Shown here: piece after piece, positions 1 through 11,419 of the stretch
Layout of the letters: each line of letters opens with the position of its first letter
Numbering within the stretch: the first letter of the stretch is position 1
Assembly: GCA_029582165.1 (NCBI GenBank)
Contig: CM055881.1
Location: forward strand, 41,064,350-41,128,349
Length of the DNA stretch: 64,000 bases
DNA from: Portulaca oleracea
Taxonomy: Eukaryota; Streptophyta; Magnoliopsida; Caryophyllales; Portulacaceae
Direction: 5' to 3'
Made by a program: the position numbers and the translations under genes
The notes under the pieces: generated by a model
What the model was told of the DNA's origin: nothing
Database searches by the model: none
The model's input: the letters and a program-made list of their open reading frames with translations, nothing else

Positions 1-624
1 CTTATAACTTATGTTTATACTCGAACTACTGTTTTGCCCTCAAACATTATAATCAAGTTCTTAGCATCAATTGAAAATTAAACTATTCTATCGATTTGGA
101 CAAACAGGTTGAATAGAAGTTGTGTGCATATATGATAAGGAAAATACAAATCATGTGCATTTAGGATTCATAAATTTTACATTAAAATACAAGTCAAATG
201 TATATAAATTCAGGTAAATACTCATAATTTTAACAGTAAAACTTAACTTGTTCATAGGATGAACTGAATAACTTGTTCTTCTATAAGGTGGTAGAATTAT
301 CTGTCTTTTTTTTTCTTTTACATTATTTAAATTTAATACTTTCACTAAATTAATAAGTATCCAACTATATTACTAGTGGTGGACTTGATGCACTTATTCA
401 CCAATAGTGTGTGCTACAAAGAATGAAGTATTAATTTTACAACCACTAAAGTTAGCCAACAACAACATTATTGTTATAACTTTACATTTGTCCTTTTTCA
501 AACTTAAACACACAAAACTAGTGGATGTGCATGCAATGCCACTATAGGATATACTAGTACCCCTTATAAAAGCCACATCAACTTTCTTTTTTTTTTGGCT
601 TTTTTTATCATTATTTTATTTTTT

Positions 625-820
625 TTTTTATGGTATTATTAGTATGGAATTATGTGGGGTATTATTGTGATAGGAGGGAGGAGGGAGGAGGATGAAAAAA
701 GAAGAGAGAAAAAGAAGAGAGAAAATAAAAATTTGCGGTAAAAAATGTGGTGTTGCAAGCAATGGGTCTGCGTGGAGGTGGTGTGCATGATTTCTTACCC
801 GCATAAAAGAATAGGGCCTT
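625..820. mobile_element. MITE, family 1, probably 5'-truncated
   Basis: The right end reads CGCATAAAAGAATAGGGCCT, which matches the inverted terminal motif (plus-strand left ends GGNCCNGTTCTTTTRTRCGG) found in about ten other copies in this window. The interior has the same TGGGGTATTATTGTG / GAGAGAAAAAGAAGAGAG style as the others. No clean left terminus is visible, so this copy seems truncated or decayed. Confidence 0.5.
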
Positions 821-1593
821 AAATGTAGTGTTAGGTGAAGCATAGTTAAACTAATTAATTATGTTTTTTTATAAAGATGATATGTTCAATTAAATAGTAA
901 TCCATGTCTCCTAACTGCTCTTGCTTAGGAAACCTAATTATATAATGTCTATATTATATTTGACTCTTTTATTTTATTACTAGTAGAAATTCTGACTCAA
1001 AATTCCCATTGAAAATATGATGCAGATCAGTGAAAGAAATTTCGTCAAATTTTAGTATTGTCTTTAAGCTCTCAAATTGTCTCTTATTCAAAAAAATTTT
1101 ACTCCTATAAGTTTTAGTTTCGACTTACGAACTTCTCAGTGAATCATTATCAGTCGAATGGTTGTAACAATATTCGATTGGATGCAATTCATTAGAGAAC
1201 GAAGAAGTTTGAGAATATGATATTAGGCTAATATTAATAGAATAAATATAGATTGAACCTAGTTTCAGTAAGATTTGTTGTTTGTTCAATATTTTAATGG
1301 GTGTTTTTACCTTTGGGTAAGTGGATTAGGAGACATTAAGTAAACATGCCCCAAAAGACCTCATATTCCTACCTAAAACACTCTCAAATTCTTACTCCTC
1401 TCTCTTTTTCTAATAGTTTGTTAATGGAACTTGTCACTAGGGGTGAGTGGAATAGGAACACATAGTAAACAAAGAGTCAGTAACACCTTGTGTAGTTGTG
1501 TTTCTACCTAAAACACTCTTTCAATGTTAACTTTAATTTAAAGCTCCTACTGCCTAGCCTTGGGTAGTGGTAACTTCTAGTTTGAGGTTAGTA

Positions 1594-1852
1594 GTCAGCT
1601 GTAACATATAACTTTACTAAAAAAATAACACTTCTTCTTAATACTTGTCGAAACTCATTCATCTCACGATGTGCAATACCATACACGAGATAGATCTTCC
1701 AAAGAACATGACTTTTTTCGAATAAGCCAATTCATTTGGGATTCTGCGGATCCACTCTTTTTCCTATTCAAAGATCAGCCCTGTAACATATAACTTTACT
1801 AAAAAAATAACACTTCTTCTTAATACTTGCCAAAACTCATTCATCTCACGAT
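1594..1852. repeat. Direct repeat, about 78 bp, two copies 182 bp apart
   Basis: Positions 1594-1671 and 1775-1852 are nearly identical. They share TGTAACATATAACTTTACT followed by the AATAACACTTCTTCTTAA block and end in CATTCATCTCACGAT. The 100 bp between them are unrelated to the repeat. It could be a decayed pair of short terminal repeats or a simple segmental duplication; no primer-binding site or polypurine tract was recognised. Confidence 0.6.
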
Positions 1853-3016
1853 AAATCTTAGACGAGATAAATTCACCCTAAAATTTGGATTATATTTTTT
1901 TTAAAATAATAATGTGAATTTATAGTTGGAGGGAAGCTCTGTTTTGGGGGTAAACAAAAATCAGCCTTGAAATGAGGCCCACGTAAGTGTTACTTGAGTG
2001 AGTAGTGAGTACCCGCGCATGCGCTTCGTACTTTTGCCTGAAATTCGCTTCGTACTTGAAATCCCTTGCGTTAATCCCACACGTCTTCCATTCCCATTCA
2101 ATCACGCCGGGGAGTAAGGCAATGGGTGTGTATTTCTCTAAATACTCAATCCCACCTATTTTATTATTCTTCTTGTCTCAATTTCCGTGGTCTTTTCTGA
2201 GGTGGGTAAAGTGTGGTAATGATATGGTATCATAAAAATGTGGATAGTGTGATATGATATGGTACAATGTGGTATAAGTAAAGAGGGAGAAAATTAAGGA
2301 GATAGAAAACTATGGTAATTGTTGTAAAGTCTGATGGTATAGTAATATATAATAGTTTGTGGTTAGTGTTATAAATTATGGTAAATGTTGGATGATATCA
2401 CACAAAATGAGCAGAGCCAATATTTAGGTCTCCCTTTGGAAGCGAAACTTCTTTTCAATATCATAGATGTCAAAACTCAAAATGATACCAAAATTCAAAT
2501 GTCCAACCATAGAGATTGTCACAGTGAAAACAATAAAGTAATAATAATATACAATAAGTAAAAATTGAACCCAGAGTATAATAATTAACAAAGAACCTGC
2601 TATTTCCCCTAATACAAAATGAATTAATCAAGAGGACATGTATCTGACTAAAACTTAAATAAGGACAGCTTCTCACAATCAGTAAGGAAAATCCTATATG
2701 AATTCTCAAAGTATATATAAAAAAAAGTGAATATTAATTATCATTGGGGACTACCTATTGGTTGATCAAATCCCAGCAGACTGACTAATAAAAGGGTGAG
2801 GGAGAAAAGAATTGCATTTACAATTTGGATCATGGCTCTTCAGTTGGGGGTGTTATTCTGGGTCAGATCAACTGCTGAATCATCTACCAGCTACCACAGG
2901 GCCCAGGAGAAAGGCCCAATTTCAAAAAAAATAACCAAAATTACATAATCACATACCCCCAAAAAAAAAAGAATTTAATTACTCAGACTGGTTGAAAGAG
3001 TAAGCTAGGCTAAGCC

Positions 3017-6000
3017 TTAGCCAGTTTTGAGCCTCTTGATTGCGTGATCGGACTCTGTACAGCCAGTTTCCATTCTAGAGCGTAGCAACGATTGGTTTCC
3101 GCTTGGAGCTTCCGCGACCTGGAGAGAACAAAGCGAGGAAATTTAGTCGTGATTTTTCGTTAATTTGAAAATGTGGAATTAGTTTACAACTACTTTCAGT
3201 ATGTTTCCGGCTTAGTTTCCTAGTAGGGATGAGCAAAACCAGGTACCTGCCTAATATTTAAGGATCTGGTCGCGGATCCATTTATAAAAGGATCCTACAT
3301 TTAGGATCCAGTCCTAGGTCCGGATAACTAAGATCCAGATCCAACTGTTTTTGGATCTGGATTCGGGTACCCAATTTTTTTACTCACCCCTAATCAGAAC
3401 TAAAATTCCTGACCCTAGGAATTTCCTAGTGTTAGGGATTTTAGTTATGATTCATTAATTTGAAGAAGCAGAATTTGTTTACGGCTACTTGCAGTGTGGG
3501 TCATGCTCGGTTTTCTATGGTCAAGCATGTTTCTGGTGATCTTAGCTTGAAAAAGATTGTACAGAGAGACAGTTTAGTGTGTGTGTGTGTGTATGTGTAC
3601 CTTGTCCAATGGGTCGTGCTCATTTTGTCTATTGTTTGCTCGCTTCCCTATGTCCACCTGAACCGCAATGCTTGCTTGCGACAGATCCACCCCGGAATTC
3701 TGGAGAGCTCGTGTTAGTGTACTCAACAACCTGCTTGAAATCAACGTCGGAGAAGATTAGTAGACTGTAACATACATGAATTTGGAGCAGATAGTGGTTA
3801 ATTTGAAAAGACTTCTTTACCACATATTGATAACAAAATGAATGGATCTAGTCGATGGATGTTATGGTATAACAAACGAAACAAGTCGATTGATGCAGAC
3901 AATATGACTCGAGCCAACTTACACCACAGGTGGAATGTAAAGAGAAGGTTGGTGTTTAGTGTTTACTCACCCTTGAGAATACACACTAGAAATGCTGATG
4001 GTGCCACCTTCAAGGGGGGTCTCTGGGTTGTTGTTCAATCTGTCACCAACTGGAGCTTGCTCGGCTGAAGTCGTCCTATTTTGCCACAAATTTAACTGCG
4101 GATGAGAAGCGATATCTTTATCCGGTTGAAGCCTAGCAGGGGGTTGTATGACTGCACAACCATTCCTGGTAGGAGTATAGACATCTGGTTGTACTATTGG
4201 GGAGGACATCGGTACTGCATTATTGCTCATCATCCCGGATTGTTGATTGATTGTCTTTAAGTTGATGGCATTAGTCACGTTGGTTTCCGCTGGGATTTGG
4301 GGATTCCTTGGGATATTTAAAGGAATGGCACTAGCTTTCTCGTCGAGCTTGGCACCAAACATCAACATAGGACCCACAACTCCATTTATAACTCGAGGCT
4401 GATCCACCAAGCTTTCCGTCGGTCCATGGTTGTTTCTCTGTGTTAAAAGATATGAAAAAAATTCGTAAGTTATTGAACTGTTCTTGATGCGCGCTAGTAC
4501 CTACATATGGTATGAGTTTCTACATAATAGAGACATTCGAACACTAACCCAAGAAACCGGCTTGGGCGGTTCACTGTTCCATCCAGGGTATGACCCTTCA
4601 TATCGGTTCACCTTTTCTTGTAAAAATTGAATGTACTCAATTACCTGTGCAAAATACCAAAGCCGATTGAGAAACCAAAACACTAGAAGTATAAACCAAC
4701 TATACGAAGGTACATTGAAATACCTCTAACAAGAAAGACGCTTTATCCCTCTTCTGGTCACTGTGAGGGATGATTTCTCTCAACATCTGAAATCTGCATT
4801 GGCACATCACAGAATGCACAGATTCAGTAACTCTAGTATCGAGATACATCTGAATGGTCTTTCGCAGAGATGCCAAATTTCATTACACAAACACACCAAA
4901 TAACAAATTTAGCTTGTAGTTACAGGATAACCATTGGTGGGTCCATTTGAAGAGTGCTACTTTTATTAGCAAATTTCGCTTGCGGTAAACTTGCCTGTCA
5001 TTGATTTTGCATCTTCTACGCTGCTCTGTTGCAGAGTGCTTGGATCGGGGAGTGTTAGGTTTCTGATCATTGCTCTTTTCGTCAACTTTGACTCGCAGTT
5101 CTCCTGCAAAAGCATCTTTATGAGTGAGTAATGTACAAAGAATTGTATCTGAAAACCCTGTACAATATTCAAAATTTACAGAGCCGCAATAAGGAATATG
5201 ATAGAATTCAATTCCTTTATGTGCATATTTCTTCTTAGCAGAGGTTAGTTATGTTACAACAAGGGTACCGACCTTTTTGTGAAGAGCTGCTTTCCTTTTT
5301 GAGGGTCACGCCGTCTTCATCTTCGTCCATGGAATTAGGCCCTTTAGCTGACTTTAGCATCTCCATAAAGCTTTGATTCTTTTGACCTAGTGTCCTGTGA
5401 CATTCTCAAGTATCAGCATGCTGGAATTATTTCAAAATGCTGCTAGCGAAAGAGGGAAATGGGTCAAGTTACTGACTGTGAAGATGAGAATGGGCTGACA
5501 CTGCTGCGATGGTTGGACGAGGACTGTGAAGGCCGATCTAAAGGCCATTGCCCCATCTTTGATGTTGACTCTGTTCATTAAGACAGTGGACAACTTCAGG
5601 AACCAAATGATGAATACACCGAAGAAAATCCTAAGAATATTCTCCCATTCTTATAACTATAAAACTTCTGAACTAGTCTATCACTTGACTCCTAATGATA
5701 TTTGCACTTTCTACTCAGATTTGATGTACAGCTAAGCCCCTAGAAGCATGATTTTAAAAGTCGTTCGTCTCCAAAAGCAATGTGCATGTTCAGGTATGCT
5801 ACACTGCAGTCTGTTAGACAGAACCAACAAATTGAATATGCTAATCTTAGGGTAGCGTGTTGAACCTACAAAATTAAGGCTCATAAAAGGGCAATCACCT
5901 CCAAAATTTAAAACCAGTTATCCTAAATAGCCTGTTTTGTCAAATTGTGATAACAGCGTAATGCAAAATGTAAGTTTCACAATACATCATACATGCAATC

Positions 6001-8622
6001 CAAAAACTCAAAAGGAATGGAGATCATGGTTACCTTTCACAACGTTTACATCCCCGGAATTATCCTTCCCTGCATTCCCCTTCCTCGCTACAGATTCATC
6101 CCACAATGTGAAACCACTTCCTGTGTACGAGCTACAGTTTGAATTATCATCATTTCTATCGTTGCTTGCTGCTGAAGCCACTGTAAAGACATTCTCCTCT
6201 GGTTTCGGTACCCTTGGATTAAAGTATGAAATATGGCTTATACTGTATGTTCCCATCCCTCCAGGCAACAAGCGTTCTACTACTGCGTTAGCAGGAGCTG
6301 CTGGTGGAGGCTTCTCAATATTTATAGCAACAGAATTACCTTCCTGGGGGGAATTCTTGTCATCATCCTCCAGTGGTTGGAGAAAATTATGAGTTTTAAG
6401 GTAACCTCCTGATCATTGTAATGACAAAAAGAACCAGAATCAGGCACTGCATATTACTTAAAATTTGAACAGAACTTAACTATGTAAGATGATGACCTAA
6501 ACATGGCATAATGGATGAGATATCAGGAGTCAGGACCTAATCAAGCTGACACGCTCCTAATGGATGCAATTAAGCATTATAAACAGGTCCAAACTCCCAG
6601 CTAAACCATATTACACCAATGACATCAATCAACATACTTGAACATAATAAGGTCCTGTTTTTTAGAGTGGTAGGATCAAGTTAGGTTTGATAAGGTAAGG
6701 AAAGGTAAAGATCAAATTTTGACGTTGGTTTGAGTGTTTTTAAAAAAATCGGATAAGATAGGGTAGGATTAGGTAAGGATAAACCTAACTTATCATTCTA
6801 AAAACATGGGCTAATTTCCGAACCATTATTCTTAATTGCAACAAGGCCTAAACTCCCAGCTAAACCATATTACATCAATGGCATCAATCAACATACATGA
6901 ACAAGTGTTACCACCAACAAAGGGTACTAGAGAAGTAATAATTTCTGAACCATTATTAAAGATTTTGCTCAGTGGTACAGTACCACTACAGCCACCATAT
7001 AAATGAGGCATAACTACATCACACAATGAAGTGTTGAAATTAAGACATCAATTTCACAGTGGGGTGAAGGCGTGAAGCCCAAAAAGAAGCTCATAAATCA
7101 GATCCTAGTCAGACTTGGACCAGAATAGTGAATAAAGAAGCAATTATCTCTAGCCTTCACAAATGCCTGCCTACACATCAAAAATTTCAAGGACAAAGAG
7201 CGTGAATTCCCGTGCTGGTCCTCTTTTGAGTATGTCTGTCTGACAACACCCACGCATGCTGCACACAGGATTTTGCAATTCGTGCACTGCTGCTGACGTA
7301 GCATTAGTCAGTCACTATACTGCTCCCTTTGTGGGACCCACTTAACGGCCCAGGTGTCTGACTCCATGTGGTTAAGTTAACCCATGCATGATGGGCCCTA
7401 CTCCATATCCAAGCCCATGGCCCAGACCCAGGCCCATCATTCCGGATTTTGGGTTCAAGATCTTTATGAAATCTTAGATTTTACATGGTGGTTTCCCTTG
7501 TTGATGAATTAGGTCATATTTTTTAGAATGATAAGTTAGAATTATTTTATTTTTTTAACTTTACTTTATTTTACTCTACCCGAATCTTTAAAAAACACTC
7601 AAACCATTGTCATGTTATTTTATTTTCCTTACTCTCTTTTCCTTATCGATGTTACTCTACCTAATTTAATCCTACCACTCTCTCATTAACAGGACCTTTA
7701 ATTTCCTGATGGAATCACATGGCAATCACTCTATAATGTTGTTCTAAGAAAACTATTGTAAGTTGTAACCCGATAAATAATTAATTTCTAAAAAGCTATA
7801 AGGATATAGTAGCAATGTAGCATACAACTTTCTCAAGTGCAATTATAGTAATTTATATAGCAACCTATTTGCAACTAACTCCTAAACCTAGACAAAATTT
7901 TCCATCACATTAACAGATTTGTTAGGAAAGATATTTGGTGCTCACATGCAAGCTTTATTGATGCAATAATAAAATGCCACCCTTAACCCTAATTATTGTT
8001 GTTTAAAAGTATCATACCCTAATTTCAATTTGTTTAATATTTTTACAATGACTCACATGCATAAAGGGACAAACAACTCACAAAAGGGCAAACCTTTTTA
8101 AATTTAAAAAAAGGAAAAAGGGGGAAATGAGATTAGGATTAAGAAGGTGAGAGAAACCTACCGTGAGGAGGCCTTGGATCTTGCGGTAGAGACGAGTGAC
8201 TGTAGAGGGAGAGGAAGTCATGCGTCGCTTTCCTAGCTGTACTTCCACAAACCAAATTTACAATATTAATTAATCCCAATATTCACCTAACATGAATCAT
8301 GATGTCAATTTTAATGTTTTTCTGAAAATTTTACAGTAAAAAATTTAATTATAAATTTTTTAATATATACAATAAGTTATTATATAAATTACTATCGTTA
8401 AATTCATAACGAAAAATATTATCATAAATATAAAATTGAAGACTATGAAAAATAAAAACATGACGATTTTCATAACATGACGATTAATATGGGATGACGG
8501 TAGTAATCTACTTCTTCTTTCAAGAAGAAAAAAGAAAAGAAAAGAAAAGCAAACAATCGAATTTTATACAGCGAAATTCTACCTTGTGCGGTTCCGAAAG
8601 GGCTGGATTGAGGGAGCTCCAT
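3017..8622 (-). CDS. BIM1: BIM1-type bHLH transcription factor (BES1-interacting Myc-like)
   Basis: Exons on the minus strand: 8622-8583, 8236-8162, 6405-6034, 5570-5477, 5394-5273, 5103-4995, 4793-4724, 4644-4549, 4437-3971, 3730-3601, 3118-3017, giving 558 residues with matching phase at each junction; Arabidopsis BIM1 is about 530. The protein starts MELPQ, followed by the BIM1 signature [10 protein letters not shown], then YLKTH and [16 protein letters not shown]. The bHLH spans about residues 252-310. Basic-region His257, Glu261 and Arg265 match E-box/G-box binders; helix 2 ends [12 protein letters not shown]. Residues 476-505 hold the conserved YSQG and [13 protein letters not shown] block, and the C-terminus is KRLKTG. 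BIM proteins bind BES1 and CANNTG sites in brassinosteroid signalling (family knowledge). Oddities: exon 6 ends at a GC donor inside the basic region, and Cys266 replaces the usual Ser. The exon 3 acceptor could instead lie at 6408, adding one Gly. Introns carry several MITEs. Confidence 0.95.
3224..3392. mobile_element. Small MITE-like element in the last BIM1 intron
   Basis: The segment begins TAGGGATGAGCAAAACC and ends TACTCACCCCTAATC, an inverted pair. Its interior is built of GGATCC / AGATCCAGATCC words. It lies wholly within the intron between exons 10 and 11 of BIM1. A degenerate sequence of similar flavour (AGGGATGTTCAAAGAAACCC with GGGTACCC words) occurs near 33816-33970. Target-site duplication was not resolved. 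Confidence 0.45.
6584..6906. repeat. Direct duplication flanking a MITE in BIM1 intron 2
   Basis: Positions 6584-6650 and 6842-6906 are near-identical (AACTCCCAGCTAAACCATAT ... CATCAATCAACATAC). They are separated by a family 2 MITE (6650-6812) and 30 bp whose word CCGAACCATTATT recurs downstream of copy two (near 6945). This points to a local tandem duplication of about 250 bp with a MITE insertion in one copy. Confidence 0.6.
6650..6812. mobile_element. MITE, family 2, in BIM1 intron 2
   Basis: The left end AGGTCCTGTTTTTTAGAGTG and right end CATTCTAAAAACATGGGCTA form terminal inverted repeats. The interior is rich in GGTAAGGATAA words, like the other family 2 copies (7511, 24732, 25592, 30191, 41498). 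Non-autonomous; no coding capacity. Confidence 0.65.
7511..7698. mobile_element. MITE, family 2, in BIM1 intron 2
   Basis: Left end AGGTCATATTTTTTAGAATG and right end TAACAGGACCTTT are an imperfect inverted pair. The interior ATGATAAGTTAG / CTACCTAATTTAATCC resembles the copy at 6650. It is more diverged than that copy, so probably older. Confidence 0.5.
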
Positions 8623-8629
8623 TTTTGCA

Positions 8630-9850
8630 ACAGAATTATGCTTTTCCGTTGCAGAATTATGAAGAAAAGCTCTGCAGATTGCTGTAAATATGATTCTGGA
8701 AAATTTTGAACGTATGAGATTTTTTTTAAAAAAAATCCAGATGGTAGTTTCCCTCAGATCTGAATCATCGAACTAAAAACCAGGGTTAAAATTCATGCAT
8801 GGAATAAGATCTGACTGCTGCTAGTGCTTCGGCTTTCTCTCTCCAAAAACCCGCTTTTCCAGAGAAAATCCAGTTTCTGCGAAGTAAAAACTCGAATTAC
8901 GCAAACGTACAACAACGCATTGCTATTACATCACGTGAAGTTCAGGTGATAGCACGAAACCTGCATAGAAAATTCAATTCTGCATCTACAGAACATATGA
9001 CGACAGAATTTTACAAAGTTCGTCAAATCTGCAACGCAGAAGAGTAAATTATGCATATACAGGGCATAATCTGATTAAATTTTCCGGAATTCAGATGATT
9101 TAGCGAAAAATCCACAGATTCGGATTAGAGTCTGTAGATATATGTAATATCGGAATGCAAAATTCAGAATATCGGCTCTGGTGAAGGATAGAATTACGAA
9201 TCTACAGAGTAAATATAACACAATTCAGATCAGTAATCTCTGATGCCTGAATTACGTATTTACAAAGGCTTACAAAGGCACGAACGATCTTATATCTTGC
9301 GAAATTCAGATGAAACACAATAAATCCACAAATATAACTGGAATTATGCATCAGGAAACCATATATTAACAGAATTATGCAAAATTCGCAAATCAGCAAT
9401 GTCTAACGCTCGAATTATGCATCCATACAGAACAGAATGGCTAATTTCGCGAAATTCAGATCAATAGAATGTGTAATGCTTGAATTATGCATCTACACAG
9501 GACGCATCAACAGAATCTCGCGAAATTCAGATCGATGAACGAATAATGCTTGAATTATGCATCTACACTGACAGCAACAACAGAATTTCGCGAAATTCAT
9601 ATCAACACACCACTTATCCTCGAATTATGCATCAAAACAGAACGAAAAACAAGAATTCCGCCGAATTCAGATCATAATGCACGAATTACGCATCCACAAC
9701 CAACAAAACCACAGAATTACGCGAAATTCATCCAAACAAACCACAAAAACTCGAAGATTCGACATACTTAGCAATCAAAACACAAGATCCACAAACACGA
9801 AGCTTACCTTACCAGTGAGCAGAATTCTGATTCAAGGAAGCATAATTCAG
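8630..9850 (-). repeat. Motif array in the BIM1 leader intron (about 70-bp units)
   Basis: Five well-formed units lie at 9405-9735. The word GAATTATGCATC starts near 9412, 9482, 9552 and 9622, with a GAATTACGCATCC variant near 9682 (spacing about 70, 70, 70, 60). Each alternates with a palindromic word, perfect at 9583-9598 (GAATTTCGCGAAATTC) and near-perfect at 9443, 9513, 9653 and 9714. Degenerate copies (GAATTACG, GCAGAATTATG, CGAAATTCAGATGA) continue back to about 8630 and into the untranslated exon just upstream of the BIM1 start. Most of the array lies between a probable donor near 9811 and a probable acceptor near 8673-8682, so it is a leader-intron array, read on the minus strand. Confidence 0.75.
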
Positions 9851-10055
9851 CAAGCAGGAACAATTCTCCACAGTCGGAAGTAAGAAATTGGATTGGAGCG
9901 AGCTAAGGGAGTGTTTGAGGGGGAGAGAAAAAAATGCGGGGAAAAAACTTCCCCCTTTCTCTTATATTTCTACGTCTTCTCTCTAACTCTCTTTTTTCTC
10001 GGGAAAATGCCTTGACGCGCGATAGGCGCTGCTCTGCTTTCTCTCTCTAAAAACT
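9811..10055 (-). promoter_or_regulatory. BIM1 untranslated first exon and leader-intron donor (predicted)
   Basis: Read on the minus strand, a CT/GA-rich leader (AGAGAGAGAAAGCAGAGCAG and on) follows a TATA box by about 30 bases. It runs to a donor-like CACTG followed by GTAAGGTAAG at about 9811. A four-codon upstream ORF (ATG CTT CCT TGA) sits near the end of this exon. The exon joins to a second untranslated segment whose acceptor is probably near 8673 or 8682, 50-60 bases before the BIM1 start codon. Boundaries need transcript support. Confidence 0.55.
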
Positions 10056-10078
10056 CTGGCCACTGAAGTATGGAGATC

Positions 10079-10088
10079 TTTTATATAG
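10079..10088 (-). promoter_or_regulatory. TATA box of BIM1
   Basis: The minus strand reads TATATAAAAG, a strong plant TATA box. It is followed downstream by a CT/GA-rich leader and a donor site, with GC-richer sequence (GGCGTT repeats, 10120-10165) just upstream. Position and orientation fit the BIM1 transcription unit, with initiation expected near 10050. Confidence 0.6.
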
Positions 10089-10514
10089 TGGCCGCTCCCT
10101 CTGTTTTTCCCAGTGGAACGGCGTTAGAGTTGACGGCGTTGCGGCGGGTGGGGGGAGATAACGGCGTTAGGACGGAGCTGGTTCTAATCTAGGGTATGAG
10201 GATTTTATTTTTGATTTAAATTTAGGGAGGGTAATTTTTTATGGTTTTGGCGATCCCGAGGAGGTGTTTCTGGGAATATTTAATTTGATCCCCTACGGAT
10301 CTCTTTTGTGGATCTCCGTTGTATTTTTTTTTTTTTTTGACACCAATCCGTTGTATTTCTTTAAGTGTACTCCATTGTATTTTCATTTTATGTTGCATCA
10401 ATCCTAAATTTTTAAGTTTGTTAAATCTTAGAATCTGCATAAAATATGATAGTTAGGATGTGTTGGGCAATAGTTTGATTAACACTTGACATATTAATCA
10501 AAGTAACATTTTAA

Positions 10515-10720
10515 GGCCTCGTTATTTTATGGGGTTGGTTAGTTGCAGTTTCATACCGTACCATAATTTTTCATATCTCATCACAATTCACCATAATCTA
10601 TTAATCTACTTACAATTATTTACACCACAACATTCTACAATCCATCACAACCTTCCACATTCCATCACAACTTTCCTTAACCACGCCACACCCAACCAAC
10701 CGTATAAAATAACGGGGCCT
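10515..10720. mobile_element. MITE, family 1
   Basis: Left end GGCCTCGTTATTTTATGGGG and right end CGTATAAAATAACGGGGCCT are inverted terminal repeats. The interior is CA-rich (TTCCACATTCCATCACAAC), the family 1 hallmark in this orientation. About 206 bp, no coding capacity. Confidence 0.75.
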
Positions 10721-10854
10721 AATTGGATGAATATTTGTGTTCAATGAATTAATGTTTGATGTTTAGCCTTTCAATAATTTTTTTGAAATGTAAATAAAGC
10801 TAATGGTTGATGTTTAAAAATCATTTCGTGTTTTTTGAGCTGGAAATATAGTTA

Positions 10855-11126
10855 GGTTCCGTTCTTTTATACGGTAAGTTGCGGTACAGTACCACACTAC
10901 ACTGTACTCTTTAATTTTCCACCACACTTCAGCATACCACGCCACAATCATTATTAATATATCTTTTCATTTTTCTTTCTCCTCACTTTTCTAGTATACT
11001 TTTCACATTCTCTCTCTTAACTTACTCCACCTACCACAACTTTCACCACGACTCAATACATTTTTTCAAATTCCACTGCACCGCATCATAACCATACACA
11101 ACCAATTGTATAAAAGAACGGAGCCT
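10855..11126. mobile_element. MITE, family 1
   Basis: Left end GGTTCCGTTCTTTTATACGG and right end TGTATAAAAGAACGGAGCCT are clear inverted repeats. The interior carries the family's CTCCTCACTTTTCT block and CCACCTACCACAACTTTC words. About 272 bp. Confidence 0.8.
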
Positions 11127-11225
11127 TAATGTTTAATGTTTGAATTAGCTAATGTTAAATTGATATTATCAAACATACTTTTTCAAATAATTATATAAAC
11201 AGTTATCCATTGATTGTTAAAGTAA

Positions 11226-11419
11226 GGCCTTGTTCTTTTCCACAACTCACCACATTTTACCACAAATCATTACTTTTGTCTCTCCTCACTTTTGTCTCTC
11301 CTCACTTTTCTCCTCTACTTCTTACATTCTCTCTCCTCACCTACCCCACATATCAATAACCTACCACAATTTCACCACATCTTACCACACCATAACGCAA
11401 AATACCGCAGAAAAGGCCT
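11226..11419. mobile_element. MITE, family 1, short copy
   Basis: Left end GGCCTTGTTCTTTTCCACAA pairs with right end ATACCGCAGAAAAGGCCTA. The interior contains a local duplication of TTTTGTCTCTCCTCAC. It is the third family 1 copy in less than 1 kb. Confidence 0.65.

Larger units (their letters stand above)
1..3016. other. Gene-free AT-rich flank downstream of BIM1
   Basis: No open reading frame here resembles a known protein and none is longer than about 80 codons. The stretch is AT-rich with poly-T runs. It holds one MITE end (near 625-820) and an 80-bp direct repeat (1594-1671 and 1775-1852). Near 2215-2400 there is GATATGGT-rich sequence that resembles the interior of the same MITE family but has no clear ends. 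The last part (about 2700-3016) should include the 3' untranslated region and poly-A site of the minus-strand BIM1 gene, but I could not place the cleavage site. Confidence 0.6.
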
